Shown piece after piece: positions 1-6,749 of a stretch of DNA of 7,000 bases. Source of the DNA: Holophagaceae bacterium UBA692 (GTDB lineage Bacteria > Acidobacteriota > Holophagae > Holophagales > Holophagaceae). The notes under the pieces were generated by a model that did not search any database, was not told the origin of the DNA, and worked only from the letters and a program-made list of their open reading frames with translations. Every line of letters begins with the position of its first letter. The first letter of the stretch is position 1. The translations under genes were made by a program, and so were the position numbers. The DNA is taken from the NCBI GenBank assembly GCA_002297665.1, contig DBMS01000260.1, positions 16,137 through 23,136 of the forward strand, in the 5' to 3' direction.

Positions 1-705
<705 letters not shown>

Positions 706-826
706 AAGGCCCTCGAGAACCTCATGGCCAACCTCAAGCCGGCCCGAAGCAAAGCGACACGGTACGGCAAGACCTCAAGAAATTTCTCTGCCATGGTTGC
801 CCTGGATCGCGTCCTGACGAGGATTC

Positions 827-1000
827 GGATTCAGCCTGAAAAACAGACATCCCTTTTCATCCCTGTGCTTCACCGTTCATCCTCGGCAAAGTCAATGTTT
901 GGATAATGCCGAGGGAAATGGACCGGACCGGGCCCATTTGCGCCGACCCACCCCGGCAAGGAATCAGCCTGGGACGGACGGGGATGCGCAGGATGAAATC
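827..1000. repeat. Degenerate repeat-rich intergenic element (REP-like)
   Basis: Two related copies of short motifs occur here. GGATTCAGCCTG (827-838) recurs as GGAATCAGCCTG (960-971), a 12-base direct repeat with one mismatch. TTTCATCCCTGTGC (855-868) recurs in the opposite orientation as GCGCAGGATGAAA (986-998), with one substitution and one single-base gap. TTCATCC appears at 856-862 and again at 876-882. The general look, with ATCCC/TTCATCC/CTGTGC words, recalls dispersed GGATGAA-containing intergenic repeats that I have seen in other environmental bacteria. That resemblance is memory, not a search result. No transposase or target-site duplication is visible. Confidence 0.35.
881..914. 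repeat. Perfect 8-bp inverted repeat, 18-nt spacer
   Basis: CCTCGGCA (881-888) is exactly complementary to TGCCGAGG (907-914), with 18 AT-rich bases between the arms. It could fold into a hairpin in RNA or form the palindromic core of the surrounding repeat element. No T-run follows on either strand, so it does not look like an intrinsic terminator. It lies about 200 bp after the citrate synthase stop codon. Confidence 0.4.
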
Positions 1001-1047
1001 GGTCAAGCAGACCCCGGTCATCGAGGCCGATGCCTTGGGCTGACAAC

Positions 1048-1061
1048 TCGCCCTTGGGCGA
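1048..1061. promoter_or_regulatory. Candidate operator-like dyad TCGCCC-TT-GGGCGA
   Basis: Six-base arms (1048-1053 and 1056-1061) are perfectly complementary around a 2-base centre. This is too tight a spacer for a stable hairpin of full length, but it is a typical geometry for a dimeric regulator site. The half CCTTGGGC (1052-1059) also appears as a direct copy at 1033-1040, 19 bases upstream. The dyad sits about 145 bp before the likely promoter -10 element of the operon. Chance occurrence in GC-rich DNA is quite possible. Confidence 0.2.
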
Positions 1062-1128
1062 TCGCGTCTTCGCCCCGGGCCGTCCATCCCCCGGGGGAGG
1101 GGTCCGGCTCCGGCCCTCGCGGGACGAA

Positions 1129-1151
1129 TTGATCGTTAATATTTCTTTCAA
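1129..1151. promoter_or_regulatory. AT-rich island with imperfect dyad upstream of the operon promoter
   Basis: This is one of the most AT-rich stretches in the window. It begins TTGA (1129-1132) and ends TCAA (1148-1151), an imperfect dyad centred on 1140 with an AATATT core nearby. It lies about 32 bp upstream of the candidate -35 element. It could be an UP-like element or the binding site of a regulator of the acyl-CoA operon. I could not match it to a known operator such as that of LiuR. Confidence 0.25.
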
Positions 1152-1182
1152 GTGCCCGTTGAGACGGGAACGCAATCAGTCC

Positions 1183-1210
1183 TGGTCACTTCCCGGCCAA
1201 TCGGTATAGT
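1183..1210 (+). promoter_or_regulatory. Candidate sigma-70-type promoter for the acyl-CoA operon
   Basis: TGGTCA (1183-1188, four of six matches to TTGACA) is followed, after a 16-base spacer, by TATAGT (1205-1210, five of six matches to TATAAT). Transcription would start near 1217 and give an untranslated leader of about 80 bases before the start codon at 1297. This is the best -35/-10 pair I could find in the gap, and the motif match is moderate. Confidence 0.35.
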
Positions 1211-1286
1211 GTCTGTACCTTCCCGGAGGCACAGGCCATCACTCCGCACCGGTGCCCGGTTTTACCAACCCGAACCAACCCATTCC

Positions 1287-1290
1287 GAGG
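1287..1290 (+). promoter_or_regulatory. Ribosome binding site that decides the acyl-CoA dehydrogenase start
   Basis: GAGG lies 6 bases before the GTG at 1297. The alternative in-frame GTG at 1252 has no purine-rich site at a usable distance; the nearest, GGAGG at 1225-1229, is 22 bases away. Confidence 0.65.
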
Positions 1291-1296
1291 GATCCC

Positions 1297-2442
1297 GTGG
1301 ACTTCACCCTGCCCGAGCACGTCGAGGCCCTCCGCGAGGAGGTGCGCAGGTTCGCCCAGAACGAGATCCGGCCCCACGTCATGACCTGGGACGAGGAGCG
1401 GATCTTCCCCGCGGAGGTCATGGCCCGCCTGGGCGAGATGGGGATGCTGGGCGTGTTCTTCCCCGAGGAGTTCGACGGGGCGGGCATGGGCTACCTGGAA
1501 TACGCGGTGGTCGTGGAGGAGCTGTCGCGGGTGGACGGCAGCGTGGGGCTCAGCGTGGCCGCCCACAACAGCCTTTGCTCCAACCACATCTACACCCAGG
1601 GCACGCCGGACCAGTTGGAGCGGTACCTCAAGCCCCTGGCCTCGGGCCGGATGCTGGGGGCCTGGGCCCTCACCGAGGCCGAGGCCGGCAGCGACGCGGG
1701 GGCCCTTCGCACCACGGCGCGCAGGGAGGGCGGCCACTGGGTGCTCAACGGCTCCAAGAACTTCGCCACCCACGGCACCGTGGGCGGGGTCTGCGTGGTC
1801 ATGGCCCGCACCCGTGGCGGGGCCGGCGCCGAAGGCATCAGCGCCTTCATCGTGGAGAAGGACACCCCGGGGTTCAGGGCCGGGAAGCAGGAAAACAAGC
1901 TGGGCATGCGCGCCAGCGACACCTCCGAGCTCATCCTGGAGGAGGTGAAGGTGCCCGCGGCCAACCTCCTGGGGGAGGAAGGCGTGGGCTTCAAGCAGGC
2001 CATGAAGACCCTGGACGGCGGCCGCATCGGCATCGCCGCCCTGGCCCTGGGCATGGCCCAGGGGGCCTTCGAGGCCTCGGTGAAGTACGCCTCCATCCGC
2101 AAGGCCTTCGGCAGGTTCCTCGCCGAGCACCAGGCCATCCAGCACAAGCTCGCCGACATGCAGGTGGGGATCGAGGCGGCGCGGCTCCTGGTCTACAAGG
2201 CGGCCACCCTCAAGGACCAGGGCCTGCCCTACGCCAAGGCCGCGGCCATGGCCAAGCTCCACGCCTCGGAGGTGGCCTGCCGGGTGGCGGAGGAGGCCGT
2301 GCAGATCCACGGCGGCTACGGCTACATCAAGGACTACCCGGTGGAGAAGTTCTACCGGGACGCCAAGCTGTGCACCATCGGCGAAGGCACCAGCGAGATC
2401 CAGCGGATGGTCATCGCCCGCCACGTCCTCAAGGAGTATTGA
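1297..2442 (+). CDS. Acyl-CoA dehydrogenase, short/medium-chain catalytic type
   Basis: This flavoenzyme oxidises an acyl-CoA to the 2,3-enoyl-CoA, passing electrons to electron-transfer flavoprotein. I chose GTG at 1297 because GAGG sits 6 bases upstream and the protein then begins MDFTLPEHVEALREEVRRF, the usual family N-terminus. It is 381 residues, the normal length. An upstream GTG at 1252 would add 15 residues but has no ribosome site. The family signature ALTEAEAGSDAGA is at residues 124-136. The C-terminal flavin and tetramer region starts at QIHGGYGY (336) and continues through KFYRDAK to GEGTSEIQR. Glu363 in that motif is at the catalytic-base position of short- and medium-chain dehydrogenases. 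The position used as base in isovaleryl-CoA dehydrogenase (LDLER) is here LDGGR, with Gly242. Context suggests it feeds the carboxylase encoded downstream. The exact acyl substrate is unknown; isovaleryl, 2-methyl-branched, butyryl or citronellyl-like chains are options. Confidence 0.93.
   Translation: MDFTLPEHVEALREEVRRFAQNEIRPHVMTWDEERIFPAEVMARLGEMGMLGVFFPEEFDGAGMGYLEYAVVVEELSRVDGSVGLSVAAHNSLCSNHIYTQGTPDQLERYLKPLASGRMLGAWALTEAEAGSDAGALRTTARREGGHWVLNGSKNFATHGTVGGVCVVMARTRGGAGAEGISAFIVEKDTPGFRAGKQENKLGMRASDTSELILEEVKVPAANLLGEEGVGFKQAMKTLDGGRIGIAALALGMAQGAFEASVKYASIRKAFGRFLAEHQAIQHKLADMQVGIEAARLLVYKAATLKDQGLPYAKAAAMAKLHASEVACRVAEEAVQIHGGYGYIKDYPVEKFYRDAKLCTIGEGTSEIQRMVIARHVLKEY
2431..2436 (+). 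promoter_or_regulatory. Ribosome binding site inside the dehydrogenase 3' end
   Basis: AAGGAG lies 8 bases before the GTG at 2445 and overlaps the last codons of the preceding gene. It fixes the carboxyltransferase start and implies translation coupled to the dehydrogenase. Confidence 0.75.
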
Positions 2443-2444
2443 GG

Positions 2445-4052
2445 GTGACGCTCATCCAAAGCCGCCTCAAGCCCGCCTCCGAAGCCTTCCGCCGGAACCA
2501 CGCGCACAACCTCGCGCTGTGCGAGGAGCTGCGACGGGAGAAGGAGCGGCTCCGCCGGGGCGGGGACGAGAAGGCCCGGGCCCGCCACGCCGCCCAGGGC
2601 AAGCTCTTCGTGCGGGACCGCATCGCCCTCCTGTGCGACGCGGCCTCGCCCTTCCTGGAGGTCGGGCTGTTCGCGGCCTCGGGCGTCTACGACGACCCCG
2701 TGCCGGCGGCGGGCCTGGTGACGGGGGTGGGCATGGTCCAGGGCCGCCCCTGCATGATCGTCGCCAACGACGCCACCGTGAAGGGAGGTACCTACTACCC
2801 CCTGACGGTGAAGAAGCACCTGCGGGCCCAGGAGATCGCCCTGGAGAACCGCCTGCCGTGCCTCTACCTGGTGGACAGCGGCGGAGCCTTCCTGCCGCTG
2901 CAGGCCGAGGTCTTCCCCGACCGCGACCACTTCGGGCGGATCTTCTACAACCAGGCCATGCTCTCCGCCGCGGGCATCCCCCAGATCTCGGCGGTCATGG
3001 GAAGCTGCACCGCGGGCGGGGCCTACGTGCCCGCCATGAGCGACCAGACCGTCATCGTCGACGGCACCGGCACCATCTTCCTGGGCGGCCCGCCCCTGGT
3101 GAAGGCGGCCACGGGGGAGGACGTCCCCGCGGAGTACCTGGGCGGCGCGAAGGTGCACACCGAGCTTTCCGGCGTGGCCGACCACTTCGCCGCCAACGAC
3201 GAGCAGGCCATCGGGATCCTCCGGGAGCTGGTCGGGCACCTGGGGCCCGCCCCCGCGGCCCAGGCGGCCCTGCGCACCCCCGAGCCCCCCGCCTACGACC
3301 CCCTGGAGATCCTGGGCGCCTGGCCCCGGGACCTCCGGCGGCGCAGCGACGTGCGGGAGGTGATCGCGCGGGTGGTGGACGGCAGCCGCCTCTTCGAATT
3401 CAAGGAGCGCTACGCCACGACCCTGGTGACGGGCTTCGCCCACGTGGAGGGCATGCCCTGCGGCCTGGTGGCCAACAACGGCGTGCTCTTCGGGGAAAGC
3501 GCGCTCAAGGCCGCCCACTTCATCGAGCTCTGCACCTCCCAGAAGATCCCCCTGGTCTTCCTGCAGAACATCACGGGCTTCATGGTGGGCGCCCAGGTGG
3601 AGCGGGCCGGCATCGCCAAGGACGGCGCCAAGATGGTCCACGCCGTCGCAACGGCCCAGGTCCCCAAGATCACCCTCATCCTGGGCGGCAGCTTCGGCGC
3701 GGGGAACTACGGCATGTGCGGGCGCGCCTACGGCCCGCGCTTCCTCTGGACCTGGCCCACCTCCCGCATCTCCGTCATGGGCGGGGAGCAGGCCGCCCAG
3801 GTGCTCACCACCGTCAAGCGCGACCAGCTCGAGCGCGAGGGGCGCGCCCTGGACGAGGCCGGCGCCGAGGCCATCGCCGGGCCCATCCGGGAGAAGTACG
3901 AGCGGGAGGGACACCCCATCTACGCTTCCGCCCGCCTCTGGGACGACGGCGTCATGGACATGCGCGACACCCGGGGCTGGCTCGCGGCGACCCTGGCCAC
4001 CACCCTCTGCGCCCCGGTACCCGACACCCGCCTGGGCGTGCTGCGAATGTGA
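2445..4052 (+). CDS. liuB: Acyl-CoA carboxylase, carboxyltransferase (beta) subunit, methylcrotonyl/geranyl-CoA type
   Basis: This subunit transfers the carboxyl group from carboxybiotin to an enoyl-CoA, typically 3-methylcrotonyl-CoA to 3-methylglutaconyl-CoA in leucine degradation, or geranyl-CoA in terpene degradation. It is 535 residues, starting from GTG 2 bases after the previous stop codon. An open frame extends far upstream in the same phase, but that part is an out-of-frame reading of the dehydrogenase gene. Visible landmarks are NDATVKGGTYYPLTVKKHLR, DSGGAFLPLQ (144-153), FPDRDHFGRIFYNQA (157-171), the N-domain oxyanion loop GSCTAGGAY (186-194), FLQNITGF (372-379), and the C-domain oxyanion loop GGSFGAGNYGMCGRAY (414-429). 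It ends in GVLRM, as family members do, so it is full length. Methylcrotonyl-CoA enzymes that I recall have LPRQ where this one has LPLQ. It should form a complex with the biotin carboxylase subunit encoded from 6749. The family is secure; methylcrotonyl versus geranyl or another substrate is not. Confidence 0.93.
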   Translation: MTLIQSRLKPASEAFRRNHAHNLALCEELRREKERLRRGGDEKARARHAAQGKLFVRDRIALLCDAASPFLEVGLFAASGVYDDPVPAAGLVTGVGMVQGRPCMIVANDATVKGGTYYPLTVKKHLRAQEIALENRLPCLYLVDSGGAFLPLQAEVFPDRDHFGRIFYNQAMLSAAGIPQISAVMGSCTAGGAYVPAMSDQTVIVDGTGTIFLGGPPLVKAATGEDVPAEYLGGAKVHTELSGVADHFAANDEQAIGILRELVGHLGPAPAAQAALRTPEPPAYDPLEILGAWPRDLRRRSDVREVIARVVDGSRLFEFKERYATTLVTGFAHVEGMPCGLVANNGVLFGESALKAAHFIELCTSQKIPLVFLQNITGFMVGAQVERAGIAKDGAKMVHAVATAQVPKITLILGGSFGAGNYGMCGRAYGPRFLWTWPTSRISVMGGEQAAQVLTTVKRDQLEREGRALDEAGAEAIAGPIREKYEREGHPIYASARLWDDGVMDMRDTRGWLAATLATTLCAPVPDTRLGVLRM

Positions 4053-4059
4053 GGAAGCC

Positions 4060-5916
4060 ATGACCGAAAGGAAGATCGTCCGCATCGCCAACGCCGGCGG
4101 CTACTGGGGGGACGACCCCTGGGCCCTGCGGCGCCAGGTGCGGGGCGCCCTGGAGCTCCACTACGTCTCCATCGACTACCTCGCCGAAGTGACCATGAGC
4201 ATCCTGCGCAAGCAGATGTCCCGGGACCCCGCCCTGGGCTACGCCCGGGACTTCATCACCCAGATCGAGCCGCTCCTGGAGGAGATCCTGGCCAAGGGCA
4301 TCCGGATCATCACCAACGCCGGAGGCGTAAACCCCTCGGCCTGCGCCGGGGCCCTGGCCGCGGCGGCCCGGGCCCGGGGCCTCAGCCTGCGCATCGCGGT
4401 GGTGGACGGCGACGACATCGCGCCCCGCATACCCGCGCTCCTGGCCTCCGGGGTGGAGCTGCGCCACATGGAGACCGGCCAGCCCCTGGCGCCGGTGGCG
4501 GACCGGATCCTGGCCGCCAACGCCTACTTCGGCGCCATGCCCGTGGCCGCGGCCCTGGCCCGGGACCCCCACGTCGTCATCTGCGGCCGGGTCACCGACA
4601 CCGGCATCACCCTGGCTCCCCTCGTTCACGAGTTCGGCTGGGGGCCGGGGGACTACGACCTCCTGGCCAGCGGCATCGTCGCAGGGCACCTCATCGAGTG
4701 CGGCGCCCAGGCCACGGGCGGCAACTTCACCGACTGGAAGAAGGTCCCCTCCTTCATCGACATCGGGTACCCCATCGTGGAGTGCCGCCGGGACGGCACC
4801 TTCACCGTGACCAAGCACCCCGGCACCGGCGGCCTCGTCACGTGCCAGACCGTGCGCGAGCAGCTCCTCTACGAGATGGGCCATCCCCGCACCTACCTCA
4901 CCCCCGACGTGGTGGCCGACTTCTCCACGGTGGACATCCGCGAGGACGGGCCCGACCGGGTCCGGGTCGAGCGCGTCCAGGGCCGGCCCCCCACGGACCT
5001 GCTGAAGGTCAGCATCGCCTACGCCGACGGCTGGAAGTCCCAGGGCTCCCTCATCGTCTCCGGGCCCGACGCCCGCGCCAAGGCCGAGCTCCTGGCCTCG
5101 GCCTTCTGGAAGCGGTGCGAGGCCGAGGGGCCCCTGGCCGCCACCTGCACGGAGTTCGTGGGCGACGACTCCACCCACCGGGCCCTCACGCCCCGCCACC
5201 GGCCCCAGGAGATCCTCCTGCGCCTCTCGGCCCGGGCCGCCGCCCCAGCCGACCTGCAGGCCTTCCGCAAGCTCCTGCCCGCCATGATCCTGTCGGGCCC
5301 GCCCGGGGTGGCGGTGACCGGCGGGGTACCGGCCCTTTCCGAGGTGGTCAGCTACTGGCCGGCGCTGGTGCCCCGGGGCCTCGTGCTGCCGGAAGCGCGG
5401 ATCCTCGAGGAGGGGCGGGTCACCTGGGACTCGGGTCCCCTGGCCTGGCCCGGGAGCGAAGGGGCCGGAACCACCCCCTTCGACGCCACCGACCCCTGGA
5501 CCCTGGCCCCCGGCGCCGGCGCCCAGGTGCGCGTCCCCCTCATGCGCATCGCCCACGCCCGCAGCGGCGACAAGGGCGACACCGCCAACATCGGCCTCAT
5601 CGGCCGCTCCGGTCCCTGCTACGCCTGGCTCCGGGACAACGTCACGGCCGAACGGGTGCGGGCCTGGTTCGGGAGCCACTGCCGCGGGCGGGTGGAGCGC
5701 CACCCGGTCCCCCGGCTCTGGGCCCTCAACTTCCTGCTGGAGGAGACCCTGGGAGGCGGCGGCACCGTGAGCCTCCACCAGGACGCCCAGGGCAAGACCC
5801 TCGCCCAGGCCCTGCTCCGGTGCGAGGTGGAGGTGCCGGCGGCGCTCCTGGCCACCATCGCTCCGCAGAACCGCCCCTGCCCGGGCGAGATCGTGCCCGA
5901 AGGGAGCCGGATATGA
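4060..5916 (+). CDS. atuA: AtuA-family protein (DUF1446) with fused C-terminal AtuA-like domain
   Basis: AtuA is named from the acyclic terpene utilisation cluster of Pseudomonas. Its biochemical role is, to my knowledge, unassigned. The protein has 618 residues. The AtuA core spans about 5-445 and shows NAGGYWGDDP (11-20), DYLAEVTMSIL (39-49), ITNAGGVNP (84-92), CGRVTDTG (175-182), SGIVAGHLIECGAQATGGNF (204-223) and HPGTGGLVT (253-261). A Pro/Gly-rich linker (about 446-490) leads to a smaller domain (about 492-605) beginning RIAHARSGDKGDTANIG, the conserved opening of the AtuA-related ferredoxin-like domain. In some genomes this domain is, as I recall, a separate small gene. There is no signal peptide or membrane segment. 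GAGG at 4051-4054 is 5 bases before ATG, and the gene starts 7 bases after the carboxyltransferase stop codon. Its place between carboxylase and hydratase genes suggests it acts on or with the carboxylated intermediates. That is inference. Confidence 0.92.
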   Translation: MTERKIVRIANAGGYWGDDPWALRRQVRGALELHYVSIDYLAEVTMSILRKQMSRDPALGYARDFITQIEPLLEEILAKGIRIITNAGGVNPSACAGALAAAARARGLSLRIAVVDGDDIAPRIPALLASGVELRHMETGQPLAPVADRILAANAYFGAMPVAAALARDPHVVICGRVTDTGITLAPLVHEFGWGPGDYDLLASGIVAGHLIECGAQATGGNFTDWKKVPSFIDIGYPIVECRRDGTFTVTKHPGTGGLVTCQTVREQLLYEMGHPRTYLTPDVVADFSTVDIREDGPDRVRVERVQGRPPTDLLKVSIAYADGWKSQGSLIVSGPDARAKAELLASAFWKRCEAEGPLAATCTEFVGDDSTHRALTPRHRPQEILLRLSARAAAPADLQAFRKLLPAMILSGPPGVAVTGGVPALSEVVSYWPALVPRGLVLPEARILEEGRVTWDSGPLAWPGSEGAGTTPFDATDPWTLAPGAGAQVRVPLMRIAHARSGDKGDTANIGLIGRSGPCYAWLRDNVTAERVRAWFGSHCRGRVERHPVPRLWALNFLLEETLGGGGTVSLHQDAQGKTLAQALLRCEVEVPAALLATIAPQNRPCPGEIVPEGSRI

Positions 5917-6749
5917 CCCCCCTCGCCGCGTTCCCCGGGGAGGGCGACGCCTTCCTGGGCCGCACGTTGCGGGTGGAGGCCCTGGCCCACGGGGTCAAGC
6001 GCCTGGTGCTCACCCGGCCCCAGGTGTGCAACGCCTTCGACGCGTCCATGATCCGGGAGCTGTCCCTGGCCCTGGCGGAGCTGGCCGCCATCCAGGACCC
6101 GGCGCGCATGCGGCTCCTGCTGGTGGAGGGGGAGGGCTCCACGTTCTGTTCCGGGGCCGACCTGGCGTACATGAAAGAACAGGGCTCCGCGGCCCAGGAG
6201 CAGAACCTGGAGAATGCCCGGGAATTGGGCCGCATGTTCACGCGCCTCGCATCCTTTCCCGCGCCGGTGGTCTGCTGCGTGCGCGGCGCGGCCATCGGCG
6301 GGGGCCTGGGCCTTACGGCGTGCAGCGACTTCGTGCTGGCGGAGCCCTCGGCGATCTTCGCCACCTCCGAGGTGATGCTGGGCCTGGTGCCGTCGGTGAT
6401 CGGGCCCTTCGTGGTGCGCAAGCTGGGCCTGGCCGCCGCCGGCCCCCTCATGCTCACCGGGCGCCGGGTCCACGGCGCCGAGGCCCTGGAGGCGGGCCTG
6501 GCCCAGCGCCTCATCGACCCTTCCGAAACCATCGAGGAGGCCCTGACCCGCGTCCTCCGGGAGTTCCTGGCCGCGGGGCCCCGGGCGGCCCGGTCCACCA
6601 AGGAGCTGCTGCGCCGCATCGCGCCGCTGCCGGATCCCGAGCTCTTCGAATTCACCGCCCACACCATCGCCGCCGCGCGCATGTCCGCGGAGGGGCAGGA
6701 GGGCCTCCAGGCCTATTTCCGCAAGGCCCCGCCCCCCTGGAGGCCCTGA
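5913..6749 (+). CDS. liuC: Enoyl-CoA hydratase/isomerase family, LiuC/AtuE-type (methylglutaconyl-CoA hydratase-like)
   Basis: Expected reaction: hydration of a 3-methylglutaconyl-type CoA to a 3-hydroxy-3-methylglutaryl-type CoA. It is 278 residues of the crotonase fold. ATG overlaps the AtuA stop codon (ATGA), with AGGGAG at 5901-5906 giving a 6-base spacing. An in-phase open frame extends upstream but only shadows the AtuA gene. The CoA-binding/oxyanion motif FCSGADLAYMKEQ is at 78-90, and the second oxyanion strand is RGAAIGGGLGLTACSD (124-139). Of the two Glu residues of classical hydratases, the first position is Gly133 and the second is kept as Glu153 in TSEVMLGLVPS. From memory, the same pattern, followed by a VIxPFVV-like stretch, is seen in Pseudomonas LiuC and AtuE, which supports this subgroup over mitochondrial crotonase. 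The N-terminal 20 residues are a little longer than usual. The assignment as hydratase for leucine versus terpene intermediates remains open. Confidence 0.88.
   Translation: MTPLAAFPGEGDAFLGRTLRVEALAHGVKRLVLTRPQVCNAFDASMIRELSLALAELAAIQDPARMRLLLVEGEGSTFCSGADLAYMKEQGSAAQEQNLENARELGRMFTRLASFPAPVVCCVRGAAIGGGLGLTACSDFVLAEPSAIFATSEVMLGLVPSVIGPFVVRKLGLAAAGPLMLTGRRVHGAEALEAGLAQRLIDPSETIEEALTRVLREFLAAGPRAARSTKELLRRIAPLPDPELFEFTAHTIAAARMSAEGQEGLQAYFRKAPPPWRP

Larger units (their letters stand above)
706..1296. other. Non-coding gap between citrate synthase gene and the acyl-CoA operon
   Basis: No convincing gene is present on either strand. The short open frames here lack ribosome binding sites and give low-complexity Arg/Pro/Gly-rich or patchy translations. 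Base composition falls well below the flanking genes around 770-910 and again at 1127-1152. The gap contains repeat-like motifs at 827-1000, a perfect 8-bp inverted repeat at 881-914, a dyad at 1048-1061, a GC-rich palindrome (TCCCCCGGGGGA, 1087-1098) lying between the complementary hexamers GGGCCG (1077-1082) and CGGCCC (1111-1116), and likely promoter sequences at 1129-1210. A weak stem can be drawn at 693-720 across the citrate synthase stop codon. It is bulged and has no T-tract, so I do not call a terminator. Confidence 0.75.

Noticed and set aside
724..906. 60-codon open frame after citrate synthase
   Set aside because: No ribosome site, no recognisable motif, and it runs into the repeat region and AT-rich spacer.
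1129..1157. TTGATC as a -35 element
   Set aside because: At a 15-19 base spacing there is no acceptable -10 sequence (it reads into GTGCCC). The TATAGT at 1205-1210 is a better -10 with a different partner.
1155..1168. Small hairpin CCCGT-TGAG-ACGGG before the operon
   Set aside because: Only five base pairs, upstream of the candidate promoter, and without a T-tract. It is probably chance.
870..1175. Small open frames on both strands in the gap (such as 899-1132 + and 870-1175 -)
   Set aside because: No ribosome sites, Arg/Pro/Gly-rich translations, and they cover the repeats and dyads. Nothing supports coding.
1152..2444. Upstream part of a 966-codon open frame in phase with the carboxyltransferase
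   Set aside because: It is an out-of-frame reading of the acyl-CoA dehydrogenase gene with an Arg/Gly/His-rich translation typical of GC-rich shadows. The ribosome site and family alignment put the true start at 2445.
2352..5778. Two long minus-strand open frames of about 580 and 610 codons
   Set aside because: They lie antisense to well-identified genes, have Gly/His/Ala-rich compositions, and show no family motifs. Long antisense frames are expected at this GC content.
4698..5912. Upstream part of a 683-codon open frame in phase with the hydratase
   Set aside because: It shadows the AtuA gene and is Arg/Pro/Gly-rich. The hydratase start is the ATG at 5913 with its own ribosome site.
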